13,609 bases of DNA from JAJTFW01 sp964534995 (GCA_964534995.1 CAZHSC010000092.1:1-13609), one strand, 5' to 3'. Positions 1-8,635 are shown, counted from the stretch's first letter. Translations and numbers: made by a program. The notes: generated from the letters alone by a model not told the origin.

Positions 1-2574
1 CATGATGGAGCCTATTGGATTGGCACTATGGACAAAGGTTGTATCGTGCTTAGACAAACGGAAACAGGGAAGTGGCGATATAGACTTTTGCAGAATGCCA
101 ATGGAATTCCCCAAGAGATTTACTCCATATTCACTGCTGTAAATAATGATTTGTATCTCACGACAAGAAAGGGGCTATTGAAATGGAACGCGGAAAAGCA
201 AAAGGCGTCAGGGCTTAATGCAAAGCTTCCCGGCTTAATACAGCTTAGCTATGGGTGTAATTTTAACGATAGTATTTTACTCATTGGAACCTGGGGAAGC
301 GGTATCTTTCATTATAATATTAATACGAATACATTTTCACAGGGGCTACCCGGATACGTGCTTTCATCTTCAACTTCATTAATTTCAGGGATCAGCAAAG
401 TGGATGATGAAGTACTGATATCGACATGGGGCAACGGGGCTGTGATTTTAAAGGGTGGTCGGGTTTTTGAATTAAAGAAGTCTAGTGGATTGCCTGGTGA
501 AAAAGTATATAATACGCTGAAAGGGCCCTTTAACAACTACCTGATAATTTCAAAACATAGTGGAATAGCTGCTCTGTACTATCCCGACATGATCTTGTTT
601 CAAAAAATCAGGCCTGAGATATCTGCTTATAATTCTATTTTAACCGATAGTAGAAATAATTCTATTGTTTGCGGAAGCGGTGGATTTGTTGTTTTAAACG
701 GAGAAAAGGAGCAAATGTATCTCGATTCTACACTTAATATTTATGGAGCCGTCAGGTTGAACGATGATAATTATTTGCTGGCAACCTATGGAGAGGGCTT
801 GCGTTTTTACGATCTTTCCAGAAAAAAAAAGAATGGGAAATTATCGTTTAATGGAAAAAGCGATTATTTCCTCACTCTTGAAAGAGATGTGAGTAATGAT
901 TCACTCGTTTGGGCCGGATCATTAGGGGGTGTAGTTTGTGTAAATCATTATAGTAAGAGAACCACGTCGTTAAAAGCATTTCAAGGACAGAAGGTAAATC
1001 GAATGAGAAGTTTACCGGGAAATATACTGCTCATTAATTCGGAAGACTCAGGATTGTTTGTGGTGCACACCTTATCAGAACGAATTCGTCCATTGAAAAG
1101 CGAAGATGGCAAAGGCCTACAGGCAAAATCCATCGCTGTTGCGGAGAATCATGTCGTGTATATTTCCACTACACAAGGGAAGATATATAGTTTATTAATG
1201 AGCAGTGATGACGTTAAACCCATTGCACAAACTCCCGATTCAACCGATGTCAACTACCTATACATTCAAAACGAGATAATACTTGCCGGTAAAGAAGATG
1301 GTCTTTACTTGTTCAATATGCGAACGAAGAATTGGCTGGGATTAAATCATATGTTTGGTGGATCATTTAAGAGCGGAGTGTATCCTGCTAATTATTCATC
1401 AACGGTAAATGGTAAAATCAATTTCTTAACGGTGAAAGGAATTTGCAGGGTTTCCGATGAAATTATAGCAACCCAACCCTATTATCCTCAATTTCGAATC
1501 GACTCCGTTTTTTATGCTGGTATAAAAGCAGATTCTTCGCAACGGATTATTGATATTAAATATGATGAAGCCATTGACTTTTATTTGACCGGTTCTTCCT
1601 CAGAATTTAGAACTACTGCCAAAATACAGTACCGGATTTCGGATGAAAAGTCGTGGATAAGTATGGATGACCCCCGGCATTTATTGTTGAATGGCCTTTC
1701 ATTGGGTCGTCATACGATACAGTTTTGCGTTTCTGCAGATGGTCTTAACTGGAAGGAGGCGGGAGATATACGGACGATCAATGTCAGTCTGCCCTGGTAT
1801 CTCAGCTATACTTTCTATGCATACTTATTCATTTTTATGGCGGTATTGGTATTTACTATTTACAAACGAAGAGTCGCCATCATAAAGAGAGAGGAAGCGG
1901 CAAAAACGAAAATTGCAATGCAACAGGCGGAACAGGAGATGAAAGTACTCCGGGCGCAAATGAATCCTCATTTTATTTTTAATGCCCTGAACTCAATTCA
2001 CAATTGCATATTACAAAAGGATACGTTGACAGCAGCCAACAGTCTAACGAAATTTTCAAAGCTGGTAAGAAAAATATTGGACAATTCCCTTCATAGTACC
2101 ATTTCCCTGGAATCTGAATTGGCTACCCTTGAGTTATACATTCAGATTGAGCAATTGCGCTTTAATACACAATTTGAATACACTATAACAGTTGATCCGG
2201 CCATTGATCCGGCCATCACCATGGTACCACCTCTCATCCTGCAGCCTTTCGTGGAGAACAGTATCTGGCACGGATTGATGCCCTCCGATAAAAAGGGGAT
2301 TATTGAAATAGAAGTTAAGAAAAGAGGAAATCTGCTGCATTTTTCAATTATCGATAATGGCATTGGTCGTCAGAAGTCAGCCGACTTAAAAGCGAAGAGC
2401 GAGCATCAGTATACATCGCATGGTTTGGCGATTACAAACGAGCGTTTAAGTATGTACAATAATAAGAACTTTAATACAGCTACTTTCACTATCATTGACT
2501 TGTACGATACTACCGGATTGCCGGCGGGAACAAAAGTAGAATTTGATTTAACCATACAAAAATATGCAGCCTGA
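1..2574 (+). CDS. Propeller-type sensor histidine kinase (LytS/YehU class), 5' end outside window
   Basis: This is a membrane sensor kinase that should phosphorylate the response regulator encoded next. The frame is open from base 1, before the first ATG at 28, and codons 1-9 already read like a propeller blade (DGAYWIGT), so the start lies upstream. Blade-like motifs recur (LIGTWGSGIFHYN, ISTWGNGA, LATYGEGLRFYD, WAGSLGGVV), followed by a Y_Y_Y-like beta domain at about bases 1600-1785 and one membrane helix at about 1795-1865. The cytoplasmic part has a short coiled coil and the His_kinase motif MNPHFIFNALNSIHN, with the phosphoacceptor His codon at 1969-1971. The HATPase N-box (ENSIWHGL) has its Asn at 2257-2259, and the IDNGIG box is at about 2350-2367. 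All catalytic motifs look intact. The ligand cannot be read from sequence; propeller sensors are thought to detect periplasmic cues. A run of nine A (822-830) does not break the frame. Confidence 0.95.
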   Translation, partial: HDGAYWIGTMDKGCIVLRQTETGKWRYRLLQNANGIPQEIYSIFTAVNNDLYLTTRKGLLKWNAEKQKASGLNAKLPGLIQLSYGCNFNDSILLIGTWGSGIFHYNINTNTFSQGLPGYVLSSSTSLISGISKVDDEVLISTWGNGAVILKGGRVFELKKSSGLPGEKVYNTLKGPFNNYLIISKHSGIAALYYPDMILFQKIRPEISAYNSILTDSRNNSIVCGSGGFVVLNGEKEQMYLDSTLNIYGAVRLNDDNYLLATYGEGLRFYDLSRKKKNGKLSFNGKSDYFLTLERDVSNDSLVWAGSLGGVVCVNHYSKRTTSLKAFQGQKVNRMRSLPGNILLINSEDSGLFVVHTLSERIRPLKSEDGKGLQAKSIAVAENHVVYISTTQGKIYSLLMSSDDVKPIAQTPDSTDVNYLYIQNEIILAGKEDGLYLFNMRTKNWLGLNHMFGGSFKSGVYPANYSSTVNGKINFLTVKGICRVSDEIIATQPYYPQFRIDSVFYAGIKADSSQRIIDIKYDEAIDFYLTGSSSEFRTTAKIQYRISDEKSWISMDDPRHLLLNGLSLGRHTIQFCVSADGLNWKEAGDIRTINVSLPWYLSYTFYAYLFIFMAVLVFTIYKRRVAIIKREEAAKTKIAMQQAEQEMKVLRAQMNPHFIFNALNSIHNCILQKDTLTAANSLTKFSKLVRKILDNSLHSTISLESELATLELYIQIEQLRFNTQFEYTITVDPAIDPAITMVPPLILQPFVENSIWHGLMPSDKKGIIEIEVKKRGNLLHFSIIDNGIGRQKSADLKAKSEHQYTSHGLAITNERLSMYNNKNFNTATFTIIDLYDTTGLPAGTKVEFDLTIQKYAA

Positions 2575-3349
2575 TAAAAAAGTGTTTCGCACAGTGATCG
2601 TGGATGACGAACCAAGTGGCCGTGAATCATTGCATAAAATTTTACTTGACTTTAGTGAAGGTTATGATGTTTTGGGTGTAGCCTCTTCGGCAGAAGAAGG
2701 GGAGAAGATGATTTTGAATTTGAAACCGGACCTCGTCTTCGCTGATATTGAAATGCCTATCCGCAGTGGTCTGGATATGCTGAGTTCCGTTATAGATAAA
2801 CACCATTTTCTCATTGTGCTGACCACCGCTCACGAACAATATGCCATCAAAGCCATCAACCGTTTTGATATCGTGGGTTATCTCCTTAAACCAATCGACC
2901 TCGACGAGTTCAGGGGGGTCGAGAAAAAAATTCGTGAAAAGGCGGGTCTTTTAAACGAGAAGGCGGAAAAAGCCGAAATGACTCAACAGCAGCATCCGTC
3001 TTCTTCTATTATCTTCCTGCCTAAATTAGGAGGAAAGGAAGCGGTGAATGCGGAGGATATTATTTATTGCAAAGCTTCCAATAATTACACGGAAATATAT
3101 CTGACCGGGAAAAACAAAAAGGTGATTTCAAGAACGCTCAAGGCCACTGAAGCCCTACTTTCCGGTTTCCCGTTTTTTTTCCGGGCGCACGATAGCTATC
3201 TCGTTAATTTCCGTTTTATACGTGAATTCAGGAATGAAGGGGAGGCCGGTATGCTAATTCTTGCCGAAGGACATAATGTGGATGTCTCCAAACGCCGTAA
3301 AGCGGATTTTTTAAGCTTTCTGCGGAAGCATGGCGCCACCTTTGAGTAG
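2564..3349 (+). CDS. LytTR-family response regulator
   Basis: This 261-residue DNA-binding regulator is the expected partner of the upstream kinase. The receiver domain (about 8-125) has the acidic pair D14/D15, phosphoacceptor D61 in ADIEMP, T87/T88 and K109 in LLKP, all as expected for an active receiver. After an Ala/Glu/Gln-rich linker (about 128-148), a LytTR domain (about 152-258) shows YCKASNNYTEIYL and FFRAHDSYLVN. The ATG at 2564 overlaps the kinase stop by 11 bases, which suggests translational coupling. A run of eight T (3173-3180) falls in the FFFR motif and the frame stays correct. Its DNA sites are unknown, but the gap just downstream contains repeats resembling LytTR sites. Regulators of this class usually act on their own or neighbouring promoters; here that is inference. 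Confidence 0.95.
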   Translation: MQPDKKVFRTVIVDDEPSGRESLHKILLDFSEGYDVLGVASSAEEGEKMILNLKPDLVFADIEMPIRSGLDMLSSVIDKHHFLIVLTTAHEQYAIKAINRFDIVGYLLKPIDLDEFRGVEKKIREKAGLLNEKAEKAEMTQQQHPSSSIIFLPKLGGKEAVNAEDIIYCKASNNYTEIYLTGKNKKVISRTLKATEALLSGFPFFFRAHDSYLVNFRFIREFRNEGEAGMLILAEGHNVDVSKRRKADFLSFLRKHGATFE

Positions 3350-3361
3350 GCACTGATGTTT

Positions 3362-3393
3362 CGTCAACTCATTACTTCCTGCCGTTAACTCAT
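3362..3393. promoter_or_regulatory. Direct repeat at 21-bp pitch, candidate LytTR operator
   Basis: CGTCAACTCAT (3362-3372) and CGTTAACTCAT (3383-3393) match at 10 of 11 positions, 21 bases start to start. Read on the minus strand each contains TGAGTTnAC, which matches the published LytTR consensus [TA][AC][CA]GTTN[AG][TG] at 7 of 9 positions. LytTR regulators typically bind two 9-bp direct repeats about two helical turns apart, which is this geometry. The site lies 13 bases after the regulator's stop codon and about 90 bases before the next start. Binding is inferred. Confidence 0.4.
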
Positions 3394-3443
3394 CGCGGCG
3401 GGCCGCTGGCGCATTGACCTTATTCCCGGGTCCCCCTCTTTTT

Positions 3444-3479
3444 TACGTTTGGTTCAGAAACAAATAAAAAACCAAACGT
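3444..3479 (+). promoter_or_regulatory. Inverted repeat with -7-like box before the TM2-like gene
   Basis: ACGTTTGGTT (3445-3454) and AACCAAACGT (3470-3479) form a perfect 10-bp inverted repeat with a 15-base A-rich loop, ending one base before the ATG at 3481. The left arm with its preceding T contains TACGTTTG (3444-3451), a perfect match to the Bacteroidota -7 element TAnnTTTG; no good -33 TTTG lies at 19-21 bases upstream. TACGTTTGG also matches the LytTR consensus at all nine positions. It may be a promoter, an operator, or an mRNA hairpin covering the start region. Confidence 0.45.
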
Positions 3480-3480
3480 C

Positions 3481-3768
3481 ATGAACACTAACAACCCTTC
3501 AGGAAACAATAGTCAAAGCACTATTGTCACTATCCAGTCTCAAAAAAGCGTGGCTACGGCCTTATTGCTTAGCTTCTTCTTCGGCCCATTGGGAATGCTC
3601 TACTCCACCGTATCAGGCGCATTGATCATGTTCCTCTTATCCGTTCTTGCTGCTCTTTTCACTTTTGGCATAGGCCTGTTCTTTACATGGCCGGTATGTA
3701 TGGTTTGGGCAGCCGTGGCAGCGAGAGGAAATTATAAAACCAGCATTGTACTAACACAGAACACTTAG
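3481..3768 (+). CDS. Small TM2-like membrane protein
   Basis: This 95-residue protein has a polar, Asn/Ser/Gln-rich N-terminus (1-21) followed by a hydrophobic block (about 23-82) that fits two or three membrane helices. The opening KSVATALLLSFFFGPLGMLYS resembles TM2-type domains, whose helices surround a Gly-rich turn, although the usual HRFYLG signature is missing. It ends in a short polar tail. No enzymatic residues are visible and the function is unknown. The ATG at 3481 is the natural start: it sits just after the inverted repeat and no earlier in-frame start gives a sensible protein. Its position behind a two-component system with LytTR-like sites in between makes it a plausible target of that regulator. 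Confidence 0.85.
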   Translation: MNTNNPSGNNSQSTIVTIQSQKSVATALLLSFFFGPLGMLYSTVSGALIMFLLSVLAALFTFGIGLFFTWPVCMVWAAVAARGNYKTSIVLTQNT

Positions 3769-3779
3769 AAAAATTGGCA

Positions 3780-3795
3780 TTTAAAAATATTTAAA
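3780..3795. repeat. AT-rich inverted repeat in leader
   Basis: TTTAAA (3780-3785), four bases AATA, then TTTAAA (3790-3795) make a small AT-only palindrome between the TM2-like gene and the CsgG-like gene. There is no T tract and the stem is weak, so it is not called a terminator; such sequences are frequent in AT-rich leaders. Confidence 0.25.
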
Positions 3796-3814
3796 CTCAT
3801 TAAAACAACATATC

Positions 3815-5083
3815 ATGAAAAAGAACCAAGTATTAAATCAATATTACTTCAAAGTAATCTGTCTCATTCTGCTTAGTCTTGTTCCTGTATTTAGTAAAGC
3901 ACAGTTTTTTGATGCATTAGGAGCACAAAAGGTATGGGTAACGATAAAGCATGCTCCTAAATTGGGCATTAAGGTGGATAAAGTAATTTTTAATGTATCT
4001 GGAATAGCCCCCTGCAATGATCGTGTATTATCTGATATTCAATCTGATTTTATAGCATCTGGGGCAACAGTTATTGAACGCGACCAATTAAGTAAGTTAT
4101 TGGAAGAACAAAAATTCAGTCATAGTTCTTATGTCGATGAGTCTGCTGCACTTCAAATGGGTAAAATCACGGGAGCTTCAACTATGGTAAATATTAAAAT
4201 TCTTGATTGCAGATCAACACAGAATAGTAACCTCTACAAAATGGAGCGTAAGTATGATAATAATGGTAAGCCTATTACAGTTCGTGCAAACATTGCAAAA
4301 ACCTCTGTATTTTTAACTGTATCCATCAGTACAACAGATCTGACAACTGCTAAAGTATTTCGAAGCCATACACTAAAGTACGATCCGACAAAGGAAAACA
4401 AATCATATACCGGTATTCCGGAACTTCCAACAACTGATGAAGTTTTTGATGAAGCATACAGTAATCTTTTGACAGATGTTCATAGATTGTATTTTAATTG
4501 GAATGAATATGTGAGTTTATACTTTTTCGATGATAAAATCGGCGGCTTAAAAGAAGCCTATAATGCGCTAAAATCAAATGATAGTTACCTGGCATATGAA
4601 ATTTCTAAAAAATGTGTTTCTACTGTTGAGAGTAATCCGGATGCAAAGGAAAGGCATATCGCTCACGCCAACTATAATCTTGGGATGTGTTACTTTATTC
4701 AAGGTTCATATGACTCAGCATTGGTTTATCTGAAGGAAGCACAAAGATTGCGAGGAGGAGAAATTGTAGAAAATGCAATTAAAGTGTGCAATACAGCCAA
4801 AGCAGAGAACTTAATCCTAAGAGCTGTTGAAACCAAGGCGGAGTCAAGTCAAAGAAAAGCTGAAGAACAGCACCAACAACAATCACAAACCATTGAGGCT
4901 AATACACTGACTAACGAAACTATCGTTTCAATGGTAAAGAAGAATCTACCCAAAAGTATAATTATATCAAAGATTACAAGTGCACAGTGCAAATTTGATA
5001 CTACTGAGGATGGATTGGATAAATTAAACAAAGCAGGTGTTACTGAGGATATAATACTTAAGATGATAGAAAAAGGCAACTAA
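3815..5083 (+). CDS. Secreted CsgG-like protein with TPR-like region and C-terminal helical module
   Basis: This 422-residue exported protein has a signal peptide ending near SKAQ (residue 30). Residues about 55-225 resemble the CsgG/FlgO-like fold: VIERDQLSKLLEEQKFSHSS, then a ...ALQMGKITGASTMVNIKI stretch, as in proteins of curli-secretion and related envelope lipoproteins. The lipobox Cys of true CsgG is absent, so it is probably periplasmic or membrane-associated rather than a classical CsgG pore. Residues about 242-315 look like TPR helices (ANYNLGMCYFIQGSYDSALVYLKEA). A Gln/Glu-rich coiled coil follows (340-362). The last 58 residues (LTNETIVSMVKKNL, then FDTTEDGLDKLNKAGV) form a helical module I have seen at the C-terminus of diverse Bacteroidota and Acidobacteriota proteins. 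The gene is AT-rich compared with the right part of the window. The exact role is unknown. Confidence 0.85.
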   Translation: MKKNQVLNQYYFKVICLILLSLVPVFSKAQFFDALGAQKVWVTIKHAPKLGIKVDKVIFNVSGIAPCNDRVLSDIQSDFIASGATVIERDQLSKLLEEQKFSHSSYVDESAALQMGKITGASTMVNIKILDCRSTQNSNLYKMERKYDNNGKPITVRANIAKTSVFLTVSISTTDLTTAKVFRSHTLKYDPTKENKSYTGIPELPTTDEVFDEAYSNLLTDVHRLYFNWNEYVSLYFFDDKIGGLKEAYNALKSNDSYLAYEISKKCVSTVESNPDAKERHIAHANYNLGMCYFIQGSYDSALVYLKEAQRLRGGEIVENAIKVCNTAKAENLILRAVETKAESSQRKAEEQHQQQSQTIEANTLTNETIVSMVKKNLPKSIIISKITSAQCKFDTTEDGLDKLNKAGVTEDIILKMIEKGN

Positions 5084-5124
5084 GTTAAATGTACACCCAA
5101 GACATTTATATCCCAACCTAAATC

Positions 5125-5682
5125 ATGAAAGCAATACTGGCATGTTTCATCTTATGTGTAACAATTTATAAAAGTATGTGTCAAACAAACACGGAGCGAA
5201 TGATCATTTTAAATGCGGCTAACGGAATACCGTGTAACCTAAGTAGAGTAATGAATACCATTTTAGCGACTGATGGTAGGATTAATCTTAGATCCTACTT
5301 GCTTGTAAAGTTTGACATACCTTCAACTGTTAGATCTGAAATACAAGTTGGTATTCTTGGTGGGTCAACAACAGTTTTTATTAATAAAGAGGTTGAGAGC
5401 GATGATAAATTGGAGCAGAAGGTGACATCATCTGTCATAGGTCTTAGATTAGAATACGTAAAGGAACTTGGAAATAAGAGTACAATCTATGGTGGACCTA
5501 CTATCATTTACAGTGCTATTCGCTACAAGCCATGTGTTGGTTATGGTAATACGACTGATGGTTTTGGTATATACCCACACATGGGAGTAACGAGTATAAT
5601 TTCCGCGAGTACCACCGGATATCTGGAAGTGGGATATGGGAAACCATTATTAAATGTAGGTCTGAAAATTGGAATAATATAA
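5125..5682 (+). CDS. Small secreted protein, possible outer-membrane beta-barrel
   Basis: I do not recognise this 185-residue protein. It begins with a signal peptide (about 1-20, ending near SMCQ). The mature part alternates polar and hydrophobic residues and is rich in Gly, Tyr and Ser (INLRSYLLVKFDI, SEIQVGILGGSTTVFI, SSVIGLRLEYVKEL, STIYGGPTIIYSAIRY, TTGYLEVGYGKPLL, VGLKIGII), suggesting six or more beta strands as in small outer-membrane barrels. The usual terminal aromatic residue is missing (it ends GII). It starts 41 bases after the CsgG-like gene and shares its AT-rich composition, so the two were probably acquired and transcribed together. Function unknown. Confidence 0.75.
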   Translation: MKAILACFILCVTIYKSMCQTNTERMIILNAANGIPCNLSRVMNTILATDGRINLRSYLLVKFDIPSTVRSEIQVGILGGSTTVFINKEVESDDKLEQKVTSSVIGLRLEYVKELGNKSTIYGGPTIIYSAIRYKPCVGYGNTTDGFGIYPHMGVTSIISASTTGYLEVGYGKPLLNVGLKIGII

Positions 5683-5709
5683 ATACCCCGATTGATCATT
5701 ACCAGATTG

Positions 5710-5769
5710 ATGTGGTCTAACGAGTTGTTTTAATGCCTTTGCGCATCCCGCTTGTTCTTTTGACCACAT
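5710..5769. repeat. Long-loop inverted repeat upstream of M16 protease gene
   Basis: ATGTGGTC (5710-5717) and GACCACAT (5762-5769) are perfect 8-bp complements separated by 44 bases, within the 126-base gap before the protease gene. TGCCTTTG (5734-5741), seven of eight matches to the -7 element TAnnTTTG, lies between the arms. The arms could be paired operator half-sites or a weak RNA stem. Evidence is limited to the sequence match. Confidence 0.25.
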
Positions 5770-5808
5770 TAATTAAAAAATCAATTATAACTTAAACAAA
5801 TCATAGCT

Positions 5809-8580
5809 ATGAAAACTCAGAAAATAATTATTAAAAAATCATTTGTTCATAACAAAAGCGAAAGACTATATCTTTCATTTTTGTTAATGCGTCCGCTCTT
5901 TATTTTTCTTTTCGCAATTTGTTTTATTCCAACAATTGCCCAAACGCCAAAGCACATCACCTCCATCGAAGGAATCACCGAGTACCGGCTTGACAATGGG
6001 TTAAAAGTACTAATCTTTCCGGATGCCTCGAAGCCAACCATCACAGTTAACATCACCTATTTGGTGGGTTCCCGTCATGAAGGCTATGGTGAAACCGGTA
6101 TGGCCCACCTGCTGGAGCATATGTTGTTTAAAGGGTCGAAACGCCACAGCAATATACCTCAGGAATTGACAGCTCATGGTTGCAGACCCAATGGTACCAC
6201 CTGGTATGATCGCACAAATTATTATGAAACCTTTTTAGCTTCAGACGAGAATCTGCGTTGGGCCCTTGATCTTGAAAGTGACCGTATGGTAAATTCCTTT
6301 ATCGCTAAAAAGGATCTGGAAACTGAATTCTCCGTTGTCAGAAATGAGTTTGAAGCCGTTGAGAACTATGCCTTTGCTGTTTTACAGGAGCGCGTATTTT
6401 CTACCGCTTTCCTCTGGCATAACTACGGAAAATCTACCATAGGATCCAAGGAGGATATTGAGCGTGTTCCGATAGAAAACCTGCAGGCTTTTTACAGGAA
6501 ATACTATCAGCCGGATAATGCGGTGCTTATTGTAGCCGGTAAAATAGATGAGGAGAAAACATTGAAAATGGTTGTAGAGTATTTTGGAGGGATACCCAAG
6601 CCTGCTCGTACACTTACTGAAACTTATACTGTTGAGCCGGCGCAGGATGGTGAACGACATGTCACCTTAAGACGAACAGGTGATGTGCAGATTGTATCTT
6701 GTGGTTATCACATACCCACTGCAACACATCCTGACTATGCAGCGATAGAAATCATTTCGGAAATGTTAACCGATAAGCCATCTGGGCGTTTGTACAAAGC
6801 TCTGGTGGAATCGGGTAAGGCCAGTACTTGTTATGGATCAGTGTATGGTTTAAAGGACCCCGGCTATATATATTTGGAGGCGGAAGCGTTAAAGGAAAAG
6901 CAAATAGTTGATGTCGGCACCGAAATGTTTTCATTGTTGGATAGCCTTTCATTACATCCATTTACAGCGGCAGAGGTTGAACAGGCTCGTAATACTTTGT
7001 TGAAAGCTATCGAAGAGCAATATACCATTACTGATTATTTATGTATGACATTGTCGGAGTATATCGCCCTGGGTGACTGGAGATATTGGTTTCTTTTTCG
7101 TGACCGGCTGGAGCAGATTAATGTGGAGGAAGTGAATAAGGCAGCAGCTACTTATTTTATTTCCTCAAACCGTACCACAGGCTATTTTATTCCTGAAAAA
7201 TTACCGAAAAGAGTACAGGTACCTTCCGCGCCATCCCTTGATGATAAGTTGCAAAGTTATAAAGGAAGAAAGGCATTGGTAAACCCGGAGACTTTTGATC
7301 CTTCACCTGAAAATATTCAACGTCATATCAAGTCGGGGACTTTTGACGGAGGAGCAAAGTATAGTTTCCTTAAAAAACCCACTCGTGGACAGAAAGTGCA
7401 TATAAGTATCTCTTTGCGCATTGGTTACGAAGCTGCCTTAATGAATAAGAGCACGGTGGCCTCCCTCACAATGGCTATGATCAGAAAAGGCACGCAGAAT
7501 CTTACTTATGAGCAGTTGAACGATTCGTTGGATAAGATGAATGCCTCTTTCTTCTTTTATGGCAGTGGCCAACAGGTTATGCTAATTGCGAATACGGAGA
7601 AGAAATATCTCAAGGCAACACTTGGACTGCTGGAAGAAGTGTTAAGAAGGCCTGTATTTCCGGAATCAGAATTAAATATTTTAAAGACAGAACGCATTAC
7701 TTCTACTGAAGAACTGAAAGGAGACCCTATTGCATTAGCATATAGAAAGTATAGTAAACTTACAGAAAATTTTAAGCCATCCGACTTCCGGTATACAATG
7801 GATTTTGAAGATCAGATTATCAGAATCAAATTTATAAGTAGGGAAGATATCCTCGAATTCTATAGAGACTTTTACAACGGTAGTAATGCGGTGATAGCAT
7901 GCACCGGTGAATTTGATGAAGAGGAAATGAAAGCGGGCTTACAGCCAATTTTTAGTAATTGGGATTCACCGGTTGTTTATGAAAGAGTAGAAGATGAATT
8001 CACCCCAGGTAAGCCTGCGAGTGAAAAAATATCGACTCCCGATAAAAAGAATGCCATGATGCTGAGTGGAATCAAGCTCCCGATAAACGATTCACATGAA
8101 GATTATCCGGCGCTGTTTATGGCCAATTATATTCTTGGTGGCGGGTTTCTTAATTCAAGACTTGCGGAGCGCTTGCGTCAGGACGATGGGTTAAGCTATG
8201 GATCCGGATCGATGCTCTATGGTAATTCATTGGATAGCGTCTCTCATTTAAGAGCCTATGTGATTTTTAATCCTGAGAATCTGGATAAAGTCAAAACGGC
8301 ATACAATGAAGAGTTAAACCGTTTTATGAAAGATGGTATAACGGAATCAGAATTAAAGGATGCCATAAGTGGCTATTTGCAAGGCCGTATCTTAAGCCGT
8401 TCACAGGACTATGAACTTTGCACTAAATTATCATATTATATGCAGATAGAAAGAAACATTCACTGGGATGCTGAGTTCGAAACGAAGGTAGCCGCATTAA
8501 AAGTGAATCAGGTAAATAAAGCTATCGCTAAATGGATAAAGACGGACGCCATGGTAACGGTAGCGGCAGGTGATTTCTAA
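5809..8580 (+). CDS. Two-module M16 family zinc metallopeptidase (insulinase/pitrilysin-like), exported
   Basis: This 923-residue enzyme should hydrolyse peptides in the periplasm or at the outer membrane. The N-terminal module carries the inverted zinc motif HLLEH (H100, E103, H104), and E180 in VVRNE lies 76 residues after H104, the expected third zinc ligand. The C-terminal module (about 510-923) lacks an HxxEH motif and carries the R/Y-type substrate-side signature GGGFLNSRLAERLRQDDGLSYG (777-798). Active plus inactive halves in one chain, at about 900 residues, is normal for fused M16 proteins. The hydrophobic signal sequence starts at M27 (MRPLFIFLFAICFIPTIAQ). Starting at 5809 puts an unusual 26-residue Lys/Arg-rich extension before it, so the ATG at 5887 is a serious alternative start. 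The substrate cannot be read from sequence. The gene follows a 126-base gap and probably has its own promoter. Confidence 0.93.
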   Translation: MKTQKIIIKKSFVHNKSERLYLSFLLMRPLFIFLFAICFIPTIAQTPKHITSIEGITEYRLDNGLKVLIFPDASKPTITVNITYLVGSRHEGYGETGMAHLLEHMLFKGSKRHSNIPQELTAHGCRPNGTTWYDRTNYYETFLASDENLRWALDLESDRMVNSFIAKKDLETEFSVVRNEFEAVENYAFAVLQERVFSTAFLWHNYGKSTIGSKEDIERVPIENLQAFYRKYYQPDNAVLIVAGKIDEEKTLKMVVEYFGGIPKPARTLTETYTVEPAQDGERHVTLRRTGDVQIVSCGYHIPTATHPDYAAIEIISEMLTDKPSGRLYKALVESGKASTCYGSVYGLKDPGYIYLEAEALKEKQIVDVGTEMFSLLDSLSLHPFTAAEVEQARNTLLKAIEEQYTITDYLCMTLSEYIALGDWRYWFLFRDRLEQINVEEVNKAAATYFISSNRTTGYFIPEKLPKRVQVPSAPSLDDKLQSYKGRKALVNPETFDPSPENIQRHIKSGTFDGGAKYSFLKKPTRGQKVHISISLRIGYEAALMNKSTVASLTMAMIRKGTQNLTYEQLNDSLDKMNASFFFYGSGQQVMLIANTEKKYLKATLGLLEEVLRRPVFPESELNILKTERITSTEELKGDPIALAYRKYSKLTENFKPSDFRYTMDFEDQIIRIKFISREDILEFYRDFYNGSNAVIACTGEFDEEEMKAGLQPIFSNWDSPVVYERVEDEFTPGKPASEKISTPDKKNAMMLSGIKLPINDSHEDYPALFMANYILGGGFLNSRLAERLRQDDGLSYGSGSMLYGNSLDSVSHLRAYVIFNPENLDKVKTAYNEELNRFMKDGITESELKDAISGYLQGRILSRSQDYELCTKLSYYMQIERNIHWDAEFETKVAALKVNQVNKAIAKWIKTDAMVTVAAGDF

Positions 8581-8635
8581 TGTTTTTATTCGCTTATTTA
8601 CAAATAATTAACTTAAAACTTAAATCTTTATAACA

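Noticed and set aside
3173..3180. Possible frameshift at a run of eight T in the regulator gene
   Set aside because: The LytTR motif FFRAHDSYLVN reads through without interruption, so the frame is intact.
3395..3406. GCGG/CCGC hairpin after the regulator gene as terminator
   Set aside because: The stem is only four pairs and no T tract follows at once, so it is too weak to call.
5690..5711. GATTGAT direct repeat, 15 bases apart
   Set aside because: Seven bases in AT-rich DNA with no matching geometry to a known site; likely chance.
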